Assembly (NCBI GenBank): GCA_964036045.1
Contig: OZ038379.1
Location: 85,365,178-85,429,177 of the forward strand
DNA length: 64,000 nt
Direction of reading: 5' to 3'
Origin: Eutreptiella sp. 'Long Island Sound 2002'
Taxonomy: Eukaryota > Euglenozoa > Euglenophyceae > Eutreptiales > Eutreptiaceae
A model generated the notes under the pieces. The model did not search any database and was not told the DNA's origin. It was given only the letters and a program-made list of their open reading frames with translations. The translations under genes and the position numbers were made by a program. Shown piece by piece: positions 1 through 10,613 of the stretch. Each line of letters begins with the position of its first letter. Position 1 is the stretch's first letter.

Positions 1-1341
1 GTCGGGAATTTCACCAACTTTATTGTGGTGAAGGCTGTTACAGTGGATGTGGAAAAAAAACAGTGTTGGCACAGGTGCACATCCCCGACATCACCCACCC
101 CACCTTCTACATTACCACTTCTTTGCAATGGTATCGTGGTTCCTAATGCTGTTATTCCTTGTCATTGTTTAATGAGGTACGGGTGCAAGTTGGTGCTGCA
201 AGCCGTGCCTCATCTAGAACTGGTTGGAGCATGGTGCGAGCCACAGTGGCTAGTGCCTTACCTGTCAATTGTACACCTAGGTCCCATGTCCCGTTTTTGC
301 CACACAACAAGACATGAAGGACCCCATGGAGGCCATAATAAGGCACTCGCCTATCACTTGTAATGGTCCCATAAATAGCACCTATGGCAACAACCCCTAT
401 CTAGTTGCCGTCTATTGCACTTGCTGTGCCAACGGTAGCAAGGCAAACAGCACGGTTGCGCATGCAGACCCAACATGCGGTGGCGCCGGGGGGTTGTGCC
501 TTCCAATTTTGGCAGCCCGCCATGAGCACCTGTGCTTTCCTATCTGCAATCAGACAAACAAAGGGACTGCCTATCGTTCCCCTCCGTATCTTTAAAACTT
601 ACGGTTGCGAGTTGCGCAACTCATCATCAAAATCAATTTCTTGTGAGGCCGCGTAGAGGGTCCCCCACTTTTCACGGCCCCCCAATAGCCACCAACTAGA
701 TAGTTGGTTGGGGCTGGTGGTGCCACCAAGCGTGCAATTGACGTAGGAGGCCTCATGCCTCGATGTACCATCCACCGCGATAGGCAACCAATGCAGCTGT
801 CGGTCCCCGAGCTGCATGATTGTCCCACGGTCGGGGTGGTCGACACTTGTACAAGTGGCCGATGCGGTCGGGTAGGTAGCAGGCCGCACCATGGATGGCC
901 GTGTCGTCTCCCGTATAGGCAGTGAACGCCCGGGACTCCGACAACGCTAGCTGCCGAAGGATCTCATACACTTGGTCCCATACCACACTGTACGTCATGC
1001 TCCCCACTAGGTACCGCGCTCCTATCCTAGAGAGGTGCAGCGACCGGATCCGCCAAACGGCCATAATCAACCTCTCCTCCATGGCGGGCTCAGGCGGGAC
1101 GGCCAATGCAACTATTGTTTCCGGGGTAAGCACTATTTGCCCGGTGTCCGGCAGGGACTTGACGGTTTACGGTGCTGCAAGCTCCTTGGTAACAACTTGC
1201 TGGAGGTCTTCTAGGCGCCTCCGACCCGTAATGGAATGGCTCCTTGGCCTTAGCTCCATCACCACGCGGCATGGTTTCTGGTACAAACCTTGTGGAGTTG
1301 GGGAGGATTTTATTGGAGGTTTCTACCATCCCCATGCACAA
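1..1341 (-). pseudogene. Family-A element remnant (module W), minus strand
   Basis: Read on the minus strand, this stretch matches 25330-26490 on the plus strand, so it is an inverted copy of the same element. Recognisable peptide pieces include AVPPEPAMEERLIMAVW (around 1090) and, near 150-346, YGLHGVLHVLLCG and MLQPVLDEARLA, each with a near-identical partner in the other copy. The frame is lost at several points: the part before 1090, the part at 753-1133 and the part at 152-346 lie in different minus frames, so no intact protein remains. In both related loci this module lies just before the 'EGSH' C-terminal module, so it was probably the middle of a large element-encoded protein. I do not recognise the domain. 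The copy runs off the left edge of the window. Confidence 0.6.
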
Positions 1342-1354
1342 GGTGACAAAATTT

Positions 1355-1470
1355 GGTGAGATTCACGTGAAGTTCGTCCGAAATTCGTACGAAATTCGTA
1401 CGAATTTCGCGTGAATGACTGTGTGTAGATACTGAAGGTTGTGTCAATTTCGTACAAAGTTCACGTGAAT
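1355..1470. repeat. Palindromic array P1 (CGTACG / CACGTG type)
   Basis: Tandem, imperfect copies of AATTCGTACGAATTT and TTCACGTGAA, both self-complementary. The same array type recurs at 3690-3775, 5205-5352, 25195-25320 and 27040-27118, always between coding pieces of family A and not inside them. I infer that it marks intron or spacer positions. Confidence 0.75.
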
Positions 1471-1479
1471 CTGAGGGAA

Positions 1480-2133
1480 TTTGTTTTAAAAAATGTTTGA
1501 CTCTTCCTTTTGCCCTCGGTGGCCCTCACAAAGCAAGAACAGGCCCTAGCTCAGGGGTTATCGCACACCCGGTCCAATGTCCACTTGTTTTATTGTTTCG
1601 GCTGACACGCTCAACAGTGTAAACGAAGGATCAGCACATGAGAGAACAAATAAAATACAGACCGTGCTGAAAAAAATCTCGCAATTTTGCGGGGGGGGGG
1701 GGGGTACCCCACATGTCGTTCAAACAGCCCATGCCGGGGGGGGTTTGCAGGCGGTACTTGCATGTACATGTATCTATGTATGTGTATATTGATCCCACGC
1801 CGCCCGTTGTAGCTGATGCTGCTGCTCCACCCACTCCACCACCGCCCCCCTCTGCCGGTCCCCTGCCGCCCGCTCCGCCGGGGTGGCGTACGCTGGGCCT
1901 TCTGGGGGGGGGGATGGGGGGGGGGGCGCATCGGTGTCCCCTTGGGGGGGGGGCTGGGCTTTCCGCTTCCGGGCGGAGGGGGTGGGGGGGCCTCCTCCTC
2001 CCCCTTGAGGACAGTGACGTCAACCCCCCCCTTCCGCTGCCTCCCCATATGGACGTGCATGGCTAGCCATGCCACGTCCACCTACTCCGGCTTCCGTTGC
2101 TCCCACTCCGTGACCACATTTAGTTCAAAAACC
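1480..2133. repeat. Inverted segment of family A with G/C homopolymers
   Basis: Reverse-complement match to 23905-24190 and 24835-25180 of copy A2, but without the coiled-coil segment that lies between those two pieces there. It includes a 14-G run near 1690 and several C/G runs near 1900-1990. The long apparent ORFs here are proline/glycine-rich readings of these runs and I do not count them as genes. Confidence 0.55.
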
Positions 2134-2400
2134 CTAGCCGTGGTCACCGTTCCCTCTGCCCCAATCCGCGCCACCCCCAGTCTGCACCCGCCAGTGCCCG
2201 CTCACAAGCCGGTAGGCCAACATGCACACCAACTCCTGCCCCTCGGGCAGGTTGGAACCCCCCGCTACCCCAAGGGGGTAGGGGAAGGAGACGCGGAAGC
2301 CGGCCGACACCCCCCGGGCCTCCAAGGCAAGGTCCCACACGGCAGAGAGATGCCGCTGCCGTCCGTTGGGCCCGGGCGCCACCCTCTGCGTCCAGGCCGG
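2134..2400 (-). pseudogene. Fragment of the 'NVPEG' module, minus strand
   Basis: The minus strand reads FRVSFPYPLGVAGGS then NLPEGQELVCMLAYRL. This matches a plus-strand fragment at 5588-5770 (ISFPCPL, NLPHGQELVDMFAYRLV) and, more distantly, the peptide WPNVPEGETVAAFFCF in locus P2 (near 31650). In P2 this module follows an intron and precedes the coiled coil. Here it points away from the coiled coil at 2400, so copy A1 has been rearranged by an inversion. The function is unknown. Confidence 0.5.
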
Positions 2401-3040
2401 ATCCGGCTGCCTGGCGGCCAGGGTGGAGGCTGCCAACCGCGACCTCGAGGCTCGCCTGTCCAGGGCCAACGAGGACAAGCGGGCCGCCGAGAGGCGGTTG
2501 GCGGACGTCACCTAGGAAAGGGACCGCCTCGCCGCCAGGGTGAAAACCCTGGAGCGCGACTTGGGGACGGCGCGGAAGGCAGCGGGGGCACCGGCAAAGC
2601 CACCGGCATAGACATGGGGGGTTGCGGAGGTTGCCAAGGGCCCAACGGCCCAGAGGGCGGGGGGGGGGAGGGGGGGGCAATCCCGCCGGCGCTCGTTACG
2701 TTTTGGCCGGCGTGTAGGCATGGCATGCCAAGGATGAGGCAGCAGCAGGACAGATCGGCCGTCTCAACGGGCCTCCGGGTGGCCCTGCTGGCGAGTGTCC
2801 AGTTGGTCGAGGTGGACACTATGGCACCCGACACAGCCAATCTCACTGCCGCCCACGAGGACGTGGGCTGGCAGTATCCCCCCCCCCCCCCCCGCTGCCT
2901 CACGGCAGCGGCGATGGACGCCTCTTTCGTCGACGCGGTGGAGCAGACCTCCCAGGGGTCCGCTGGCCGGAGCTCTGCTTCAGGGGGGGGGGGGGCGAAA
3001 AGCTCACCCCTTAACTTTGGGACCACCTGTCCCTTCTAAC
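2400..3040 (+). pseudogene. Family-A coiled-coil segment, copy A1
   Basis: Contains the heptad-rich stretch LEARLSRANEDKRAAERRLA followed by ARVKTLERDLGTARKA, closely matched at 24230-24380 in copy A2. Composition (Arg, Ala, Leu, Glu, Lys) and spacing fit a coiled coil. An in-frame TAG follows DVT at about 2512. C and G runs near 2655 and 2880 shift the frame, after which the text becomes Ser/Pro/Trp-rich. A similar coiled coil occupies the same place in locus P2 (32.1-32.45 kb). It probably served oligomerisation within the element protein; that is inference. Confidence 0.5.
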
Positions 3041-3048
3041 CTGCACGC

Positions 3049-3420
3049 TACCATCCATTTCATGCGAAGCAGGGGTTGGGAGAAGGTAATGGATGCTTGC
3101 CTACAACACCCTAGTGTGAGGCAGCATCAAGTAGGAGGAAAACGTTGGGAGTCGGTGTGCGAGACGTGGTGGGAGAATGAGCTCCCATGGGCTCCAGTGG
3201 GGCAAACTTCTGTGGACGCATCTTTGGATCGACCGCATGTGTTATTTTGCAAAGTAGTGGAGAATCTTGTCAAAGTTCTCCTGCTTTACCATGGAGGGAA
3301 GTCACCAAAGGTTGAAGCGCATGTTGCGCTACAACGGGGGCCTAAGCATCCTCCGGGGGAGACTAGGGGTGCAAGTAGTTGCGGACAACCACACCATTAA
3401 CGATAGCCTCTGGTTGGATG
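3049..3420 (+). pseudogene. Family-A C-terminal 'EGSH' module, copy A1
   Basis: Begins with AIHFMRSRGWEKVMDACLQ, then, after a deletion of about 110 bp relative to copy A2, continues LQWGKLLWTHLWIDRM, FTMEGSHQRLKRMLR, GRLGVQVVADNHT. One TAG interrupts it where copy A2 has AAG (FAK-stop-WRIL against FAKKWRIL), a simple nonsense mutation. The W-T-H-L-x-I-D and EGSHxRLK signatures recur in A2 (26700-26960), locus P2 (34780-34910) and a minus-strand fragment (36.2-36.9 kb). This is the best-conserved mark of the superfamily and may be its nuclease or transposase part, but I cannot assign a family. Confidence 0.6.
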
Positions 3421-3689
3421 GGTAGGATGCGACCAAAAGGGCACAAAATGGGCAAGGGCCCACACGTGTACAAACGTATGCAACCTGTTCCACAAGACGG
3501 CTTCTAACCGAAATGCAGCACCTTCAAACTCTAGAGCGGCGGTTCCGGTGTCGCAAGAAATGGACATGAGATCACAACACGAACTCCGGCCGTTGTTGCT
3601 CCTGGCCAGGGTGCATGGAGGGATGCATTGGAGAGCGTACGTTGGGTGTTAGGACAAATCAGGCTGTGCGGACCGGTAACATTTGTGTA

Positions 3690-3775
3690 AAATCACGTGA
3701 GTTCACGTGAAAATCGTACAAATTTGTACGAAATTCGTGCGAATTTCGTACGAATTCACGTGAATTCACGCCGGT
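3690..3775. repeat. Palindromic array P1, second block
   Basis: Repeats of TTCACGTGAA and AATTCGTACGAA separate the EGSH module of A1 from the oxygenase that follows. The equivalent block in A2 is at 27040-27118, and flanking sequence is also shared (3780-4030 with 27120-27378). Confidence 0.75.
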
Positions 3776-4036
3776 GAATCGGCCACAGGCTTGCCGGGTT
3801 TTGGCACTTCTCGTTTTGGGCGCGGTTTTGGCATGGTGGATGCTTTTGGGGCGGGACCTTCACTCGATGATGCGTACTGAAGCTAGGGGAAGAATTTTAC
3901 CCCCTCAAATCCCTCAAGAGAAACCAAAAATATGATGTTTTCCCCCGAAAACCTCGAAATTTAGGTCGCTTCACGTGAATATTCAAGCCCCATTCAAACA
4001 GCCACTTGTCCCCCGTTCACGAAGGGTACATACATT

Positions 4037-4660
4037 GTGCTTTGGGGGCTTGTCGAAGCACGGGATTGCGAAGGGGGGTGGAACAAGGTGATGAAGGCGT
4101 GGGTCAGCGGCGACAAGAAACTTTTCGCAAAAAATTTTGAGGTGCTGTTCAACGGCTTGCGGAGTGAAGATAAGGCAAGGGATCCGGATCTCCCGCGGCG
4201 TTGGCAAAGCAAAAGCTCGCTGGGGTAGGCGGTGGGGTGGGCTCTTTTCAAGAAGTTCCGTAGACCCCTCATGGAAAGTGTCCCTCATGTTGGGGACCTC
4301 TACCCCATGACGCCGGGCGGCGTTATCGTGGCGAATTTGGGGAGTGGGGCGCAGCTCCCCCACATCGACGTCGCCACCCACCCCGAGGTGCTCCCCCCCC
4401 CCGACGTCTCTAGGTGTCACCTCAGTAGCTTCCTTTGCCCGTCAAAGGACTACCGGCTGGCGGTGTGGTCGGGGACGGCGCTGGGTGAGGCGGGGGAGGC
4501 GCGATGGGAGACCATTCAGCTGCAGAGGGGGGACATGCTGCTGATGGTGGCCACCAGCCGCCACCATGGGATGCGTGCCCCCCCCCCCCGACTCTAAGGA
4601 TGGGGTGCAGGGGGCTCTTTTTAACTTGTGGACCCCCGACGCCAAGCACCGCGACCACGA
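4037..4660 (+). pseudogene. PhyH-like 2OG-Fe(II) oxygenase fragment, family A
   Basis: One frame runs from 4037 to 4597 with a single in-frame TAG at 4226-4228. The jelly-roll core reads GGVIVANLGSGAQLPHIDVA. H (4361-4363) and D (4367-4369) would be the HxD metal ligands. The distal ligand lies in RGDMLLMVATSRHHGM near 4562. A 14-C run (4578-4591) then shifts the frame, and the next frame continues SKDGVQGALFNLWTPDAKH. The distal part aligns by eye with LALGDAWVADAKIIHRGG...PPP in locus P3 and with FFFNALDVHRG in P2, so all three are one family. Catalysis and substrate are unknown, and this copy is broken. It is followed by another conserved piece and an array, as in P2 and P3. Confidence 0.6.
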
Positions 4661-4881
4661 GCCCAACAACGCACCTGGACCCCCCCCCCCCCCGCGAGGC
4701 CTTGGCCGTAGCTGGCGATTTGTCCGGCTCCGACTGCCCCAGCATAGACCATGTGTTGTGGGTGGAAAGAAAGGGGGTGGCTGGTAGGGTGGGGTTGTGG
4801 GCGGGGGGTGCTGCCTAGGCCCCGTTCGCCGACACCCCCGGAGTCTTCCCGGCCGGCCCCCCCACCTGCCCCTTCCATCCC

Positions 4882-5070
4882 ATGTTTCTCTCCCACTCCG
4901 CGCCGAGCTCCGATCTTGCGGTCATGGAGATCGCCGAGCACAGTGTCCTCTTTTTTGTGGGGAACCCGCACCAGGTCGAGATCTGCAAGGGGGACAACAT
5001 CGATGCGGAGTCGGAGATCCACTTCGCCATGTCGTGCATTGCCCCCCTAGTGCGGCCGCCCACGCTGTAG
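4882..5070 (+). pseudogene. Module following the oxygenase, family A
   Basis: Short coding-like piece containing DLAVMEIAEHSVLFFVGNP, HQVEICKGDNIDAESEI and FAMSCIAPL. Its place between oxygenase and palindromic array corresponds to the pieces ending at 31137 in P2 and at 42456 in P3. Sequence similarity to those is weak. I do not recognise the fold. Confidence 0.35.
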
Positions 5071-5204
5071 CGTCTCCTCAACACTGCCCCAACGTGGCGG
5101 CTGCCCAAGTATTCGAAGGCTAGGGAATGGTCAATCACATGTCCATGTGATTGCATGGTGTGCTTGCTTGTCTGTTTCCTTCCTTTATTGCCAAATTGGA
5201 CGAC

Positions 5205-5352
5205 ATTCACGTGACTTTCGTACAAAATTCGTACGAACGAAAATTCCGAACATCAGTGTGAATACAAAAGTTTCCGTGAAATTTGTATGAAATTCGTACG
5301 AAATTGGTGCAGATTTCATACGAATTTCACGTGAATTTGCGTGAATTTCGTC
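5205..5352. repeat. Palindromic array P1, third block
   Basis: Five or more copies of the CGTACG palindrome mixed with CACGTG palindromes, between the oxygenase side and the 'NVPEG' fragment at 5588. This is the same relative position as the P2-type array at 31170-31325 and the P3-type array at 42490-42655. Confidence 0.75.
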
Positions 5353-5587
5353 CAATTTGTTCGTTTCATCGTTGCATTCCTTCATCCTTGCCTCCCCATC
5401 CTCAAGTGGTGCCTTGCACACTACTTCCTATCTGTAGGTCCCGTTCCACACGTGGTCGCCGGGCGTCCGGCACCATGCACGGCAGCGGTGCACACCGCAC
5501 CATCATGTGCAAGTGCGCAAGGAGGAGAGCCAGGCAGCCCGCGGCACCGGTGGTGGACGGGCCCCGAGCGAGGCCGGCAATGAGCGC

Positions 5588-5775
5588 CGCATCTCCTTTC
5601 CCTGCCCCTTGTGATCAAGGGTGGTTTCAACCTGCCCCATGGGCAGGAGCTGGTGGACATGTTTGCCTACCGGCTTGTGAGCGGGCACTAGCGGCTGCAG
5701 ACGGGGGTGTCGAGGATTGGGCTAGAGGGGACGGTGACCACGGCTGGCATTGTTAACCTGTCCGTGGTCTTGGGG
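5588..5775 (+). pseudogene. 'NVPEG' module fragment, family A
   Basis: Reads RISFPCPLVIKGGFNLP, HGQELVDMFAYRLVSGH, an in-frame TAG, then RLQTGVSRIGLEGTV. It matches the minus-strand fragment at 2134-2400. It ends abruptly near 5790 where retroelement B1 begins, so B1 appears to have landed in this copy. Confidence 0.5.
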
Positions 5776-5834
5776 TGGGAAACAAGACGGTCCTTACATC
5801 CATGCTGAATCACACTCTCATCCCCTCCACTACC

Positions 5835-7139
5835 ACGATGCGGCGACAGGTACACACGGAGTTATGTGCCATAAGACGGAGTGTGCCTAAGAAGACACCC
5901 TTCAAATTCCAAAGGTTTACTTGGAGAGGTACACACAATGACACAAGATGAGCTGAGAACCATCACACAAGCATACCCCGATGGCCCGAAAGAGGGGTAA
6001 GCGGAAGCGTTCCAACGGGACCAACCCAGTTGGGACCCGGTGCCGTTGGATAAAAAGGCACACTATGCGCTCACATGCCAACGCACGAACATATAGGTGT
6101 GGCACAATGTGTTCACTGCCACAGAATTCCGTGCGCTGAAGAGCATACATATACCCACCCCAAAGGTACTGGGTACAACAAGGCCACAAAAGTCCGACAG
6201 GCCCAAAGGACCGCACCTTGGGGAGCCTCCGCCAAACCCCCGCCGCCCTCACACTACAGTGCCGCACATGCGCAAACAGCAAGTGCTTATCACACAGGCT
6301 GCACGCAAGCACATGAAATACTCCATGCAACCACAGCGTTGCACATCCTACACAAAAAACACGCGGGGCGGAGAAGCGGAGTGAAAGCATCGGGGGTACG
6401 GGTCCTTTATAAAACGAAAGCAATGCCCTTTACCACTATCCCGAAATTAAAGAGAAGGGAGGTCTTCACGCAACCAGGTCACCAGCTGCAAAGGGCGTTG
6501 AAACAGGTGGGAACGGCAACCATTGTGTTGATCAAACAATTCACACAGCACTTCATCACGCTAGAAATCAATGCTGCAAAGCACATGATCAACGGATGGC
6601 TCGAACCAAAACGCCGGTATTAACAGCAACGGGCCATCCCAATGGCGGCATTCGAATTGGACTTGGAAAGAATGTACCCAAGCATGCCGCGACAGAGTGA
6701 AACCAGCATGGAAGGCACTGCTAAAACGGTTCACACAATTCCTCCTCATACACAGAAAGGACGACCAGTGCTATGTTTCAGTAGCAAAAGGCGGGGACAG
6801 GCAGTTGGGCTGCCTGGGCCGCCGGTCTGACAGGTATTCAGATGTGTACTCATTTGCAGAGATTCTGGATGTCGTTGATTTTGATGTATTTTACAACGAT
6901 TTCTTTTGCATGGCCGAGGAGATGTGGGCCCAGGTGACAGGTGCGGCAATTGGAGGGTATATATCGGTGCAAAACAGCAGCGCTTTCCTCATGGAGGCCC
7001 AGAGTAACGTCCCCTAGGGGTCTGGTTTACCCCCTGAAGTCAAACTCTGCAGATTTAGGGACAACATCAATTGCCTATGCCGAGCGGCTGATTTGCTATA
7101 TTGGATACACACACTCAGGGAACTCCTCACCAACATATA
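5835..7139 (+). pseudogene. Reverse transcriptase, copy B1, N-terminal part and palm
   Basis: Broken coding region in the same order as B2. RT signatures: motif A in AFELDLERMYPSMP (near 6650-6690), motif B in IGGYISVQNSSAFLMEA (near 6950-7000), motif C in KLCRFRDNINC with the D at 7060-7062 and N at 7063-7065. An RDN core replaces the usual Y-x-D-D. In-frame stops at 6621-6623 (TAA, where B2 has TAC) and 7015-7017 (TAG), plus a one-base slip after MYPSMP, show it is dead. Upstream is a long basic region with no recognised domain. It most resembles non-LTR or Penelope-type RTs by eye; the exact clade needs a profile search. Confidence 0.65.
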
Positions 7140-7152
7140 TTCCTTCGTCTAC
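7140..7152 (+). repeat. Left terminal inverted repeat of the piggyBac-like element
   Basis: TTCCTTCGTCTAC, preceded by TA. It pairs with 13444-13456. Confidence 0.65.
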
Positions 7153-7678
7153 CACGCGCAGAACGGAATCAACGTTTTTCGTTCGTCTAAAATGAAAACA
7201 TAAACTTTTGTTGTTCCGGGGGGTTTTCGCACGTGCTGCACGTCGTGGAAACATCCGTTTTGTTTCTTTCCACCGTTTTCCATGTAAAAAGGGTATCGAC
7301 CCGTTGCCTCCACCATGCCTTTCGTGCTTCGTGTGCCGCGCGTGTTACGCTTGTTACGCGATCTAAGCGTCTGATTCTAGGTGTGCCTGTGAAACCAAAT
7401 AACAGATGTCGCATATCCGTGCAGGGCGTGTTCAGCGTGCTGCGTGCATTGAATAATATGATTCTGGAGGCCCGAACCCACGTTTTGCGCGAGCTACGCG
7501 TCCTCCTGTGCCACAGCCCTTTCTGTATGCCGGCACCCCTTTTCTTGTCAGAAGCAGGGGCTTGCCAAGGGGGGCCACTTGGGGAGTCGGAGGAACGCGG
7601 CCACGCTGAAGCACAACGCGTTAATCGTGTTCTAAATCAAACAACAAACATGTATGTGATTGTTCAACGGGGTGGAGT

Positions 7679-8055
7679 GTGGGTGTTGTGCCTTTTGATG
7701 CCTCCGACGTTGATGCCGTTCGTCTCGCGTTTTTGTTTTTGCTTCTGGGGCTGTGCCACACATTTCTTCACAGCCGGTTGGCCCGCCGCCTGGGTGAACC
7801 GCAAGAAGGTCGGCAGGATCGCCCAGAGGATAAGATATTCCTCACGAACGTGACCGCATACCAACTATCCACGCATGACACGTGCCATGTGGTTTTATAT
7901 GTTCGCATCCTTGGCAATGCCCATTAAGGTGCCCATCCACCCCAACTTTATGCCTGCACATTAAGACCAAGAAAGGAAAGCCGTGCGATCCCGCAGGCGT
8001 CCAAGATTGCCGCGCCAAGACGGATGGATGGTTGGAGTACACAAAGGTTGTTTTG
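7679..8055 (+). pseudogene. Possible 5' coding part of the accessory gene
   Basis: Coding-like text runs on the plus strand (LGLCHTFLHSRLARRLGEP, KIFLTNVTAYQLSTHD, then in another frame IKTKKGKPCDPAGVQD and KTDGWLEYTK). It ends at a plausible donor AAAG/GTTGTT near 8048. A GC-rich intron then runs to the acceptor before 8223. The frame switch inside means either a further intron or damage. No domain is recognised. Confidence 0.3.
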
Positions 8056-8222
8056 CGCGCGCTAGGTGTTGCCTGTGTTAGTGATTCTGCCCCGTGTTGT
8101 ACGCGTGTTGCGCGTTCTTCGCGTTCCGGTGATGTGCCTCTTGTTCCGCCTCGGGGGGCCCCATTACCCTGCTATATGTGCTGCGCGTTGTGCAGATCTA
8201 ACAAAACGGATTGTGCACCTAG
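8050..8222 (+). repeat. GC-rich intron of the 'GCGCGTTTTGCGCG' type
   Basis: Low-complexity pieces such as GCGTGTTGCGCGTTCTTCGCG, shortened here to their shared GYGCGTT core, fill this intron, which ends CACCTAG before 8223. Equivalent stretches with the same vocabulary, often with CCTCTGGA, fill the other introns of this element: 9106-9285, 9421-9575, 10058-10201, 10319-10487, 11030-11162. A further block lies at 13190-13400. Confidence 0.6.
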
Positions 8223-10613
8223 TTGGAGGGCGAAGACGAAGAGAGTGAGGAGGAAGAGGAGGAGGAGGCATCAGTAGACGACAAAGACGAGGAGGAAGAG
8301 GAGGACAAGACAGCCCATGGCAAGAAGCAGGCCCGATTCGCACCGAAGAAGCCAAAACGAGAGGAGGGGCATTCGGAGGACGACCCAGGGGACAACCCCA
8401 TTGTCCCGGAGAAAGGATCTTCCGCGAAGGCGGCACCGTCCACCATGCTGGAACTCAAGCAGGAGCCACGGACAATAGGCGAGAAGCAGAAGCGGAAGGC
8501 AGAGGAGCGCGGCCCGCCCAAGGTGCCACCGAAGAAGTCCGAGGCGGAGATGCCCAAGAAAAAGAAGGACAAGGAAAAGGCAACCCGTGGTCACGTGTCC
8601 TTTGCGATTTCCGGGAAGGGCCGACAGAAGAGCATCAGCGCCGCAAAGACAAGAGCAGAGAAGTTCCAGCACGAAGGCGGGTACGACCGTGATGTCCACA
8701 CCATGCAGCGAATCTTGGAGCCGGACTTCAGTGCGAGTTTGGGCAGATTGGTGATGCACTACAAGGAACTACTTGTCGGAGGAACCCAAGTCCAGGCAAG
8801 AGATCGGTTTGGCAGCTCTACTGCACACCAGTGTCCGGGCTGTCAGCGTGCAAAGCGTGCTGAGATGTGGGACCAAGAAAGCCCATTCCTCTGCAACAGC
8901 CCGTGAGTATTTTGAAAAGCGGTAACCCTCGAGTAGCCCGCGACAAGTCGCGGAGGGGTTGTTGAACTGCCTTTCGGTTTCTACGGGTTGCGCCGCCGCA
9001 CCGCAATGGCCCATAGACCTCAGCCCGCAATCGGAGGGTATCAGTGTGGCCAAGCTGAAGATGGAAGGCGCGCGAAGTGGTCGTGGAGGTGGCGGGATCA
9101 ATCGGGTGAGTGCAGTTGGTATCGAATACATTGTTGACATGGTAACGGATGTCTTGCAGGTGTTGCGCACGGCCTTTGTGGTGCTTATGCAACGTCGTGC
9201 TGCGCGTCATGCACGTTTTGCGCCTTGTACGCGTGTGTCTCTAGCCTTCCCCTGGGGGACAATTCGAGTATTCCGCGTTTTGCAGGAGAAGATCGTCCGT
9301 TTTGTCCGGATGGCTGGTCTGATGGCGTACGACTTGGAAGAAGAACACAACCTCGAACTCCCGGTGTTCGGAGCATGGTCGCTGGTGCGCACCCGAGAGC
9401 TGACGGCGAAGAATCCGCGGGTATTTGCATGCTTCGTGGTCTCCATGGTGTGCGTGATGTTGCCTCCGCTCCGCCTCTGGAGGTCAGTCGTTGCGTGAAG
9501 CGCGTTTTGCACATGTTGCACGTATTATTCTACGTACGCTTATGGAGGAGGTCTGCTGTGCTACCCATTGTGTAGACTGCCGCTTGTGATTGGGAGCCCC
9601 CTCACATGAGCGGGTCCCACTACCCGCACCTTGCCCCCCCGCCACCACAGTACCCGCCCCCTCATGCCCACCGTCCACCCTAGCAGCCGCACCACCAAGA
9701 CCCGCAGTGGCACCCCTATCTGCCCTTGCCGCCCCCCTTCGCAACGTTCGAGCCACCGGAGATTCAACCGAAGGCGCCGATCGGCCCGTTCACCGATGTG
9801 GCACACATCAAGAATGTGCGTGGGCGGCTCCGGAACCTGCCAAATCTTACGTCCTCCGTTGCGGGTTTCAATGCGTGGTTTGCACGGACCCGTGAGTCAC
9901 ATGTATGTGGACCCCCGAGTTCGTGTGCCAAATGTTTTGCACTTTGGTGGCCCCCGTTTCATTTCCATAGGATCTACAAGAGACCGCCGAGACGCACGAT
10001 GATCACCCCCGTGGCGGAACGCAAGGAGCTGGCGCTGGTCCCATGGAGGCGCAGCAGGTTGTCGTGCTGGGTGTTCTCCACTTCGCCTCTAGAGGCCGAT
10101 GTGCTTTGTGTTGCGGGTTTTACGCGTCTTCCGCGTCCTACGTGTCGTGCCTCCGCGTTGCCTTTGGAGGAGAGACGTGACGTTTTTCGCGTTTTGCAAA
10201 GTTGCGACCAGAAACGAAAGGTGAAGAGGGTGAAAGAGTACCCAAGGAGGCCGCAGAAGGCGCTGCAGCGGGTGCGGACGTCTCGGCAGGGGGCGATGGT
10301 GGTCCGGCAGGTGAAGAGGTGCGCGTTGTGGTGTCGCTGCCGTTTGCGTGTCATGCCCGTATGGTTCTATTGCGCCTCTGGAATCCGCCTCGGGCTGTTT
10401 TGCGTGTTTTGCGCGTGTTACGCGCTATATGCGTCTTAATTTTCGCCCATATGTGGAGGACGGCACCCCGTTTTCCGTGTTCTGCAGACGGCCGTGCGAG
10501 TCAAGGGGGAATCCCCGGACTCCCCGGAACGCCATGCCGATCCGGAAGGGGGTCTAGATACGGAGACGGCACCGGAGGGCGAGATGCCCGATGGCGACAT
10601 TCCGGTCATTTAA
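8223..10613 (+). CDS. Accessory multi-exon gene of the piggyBac-like element
   Basis: Seven candidate exons: 8223-8902, 9024-9105, 9286-9420, 9576-9891, 9971-10057, 10202-10318, 10488-10613 (TAA). Donors at 8903, 9106 and 9892 are GTGAGT; acceptors include TTTTGCAG and TTCTGCAG. Phases agree at every junction except exon 4 to 5, which is off by one. Exon 4 also has one in-frame TAG near 9681. The product would be about 510 residues. The first exon has an acidic tract (EDEESEEEEEEEASVDDKDE), a Lys-rich stretch and a CPGCQRAKRAEMW motif. Later come SVAKLKMEGARSGRGGGG, a hydrophobic FVRMAGLMAYDLEEEH piece, a Pro/His-rich segment and FTDVAHIKNVRGRLRNL, with an acidic Glu/Gly tail. I recognise no family. 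The start codon is not clear; an upstream exon is likely. Sharing the element suggests a role in transposition, but this is inference. Confidence 0.5.

Noticed and set aside
1543-1575. tRNA-like A box (CTAGCTCAGGGGTTATCGC)
   Set aside because: No matching T arm or acceptor stem, and the homologous copy near 25130 does not keep it.
1816-3039. A single 407-codon protein across 1816-3039
   Set aside because: Its first half reads inverted element DNA through G runs, and only the part after about 2400 corresponds to the conserved coiled coil, in a different frame for part of its length.
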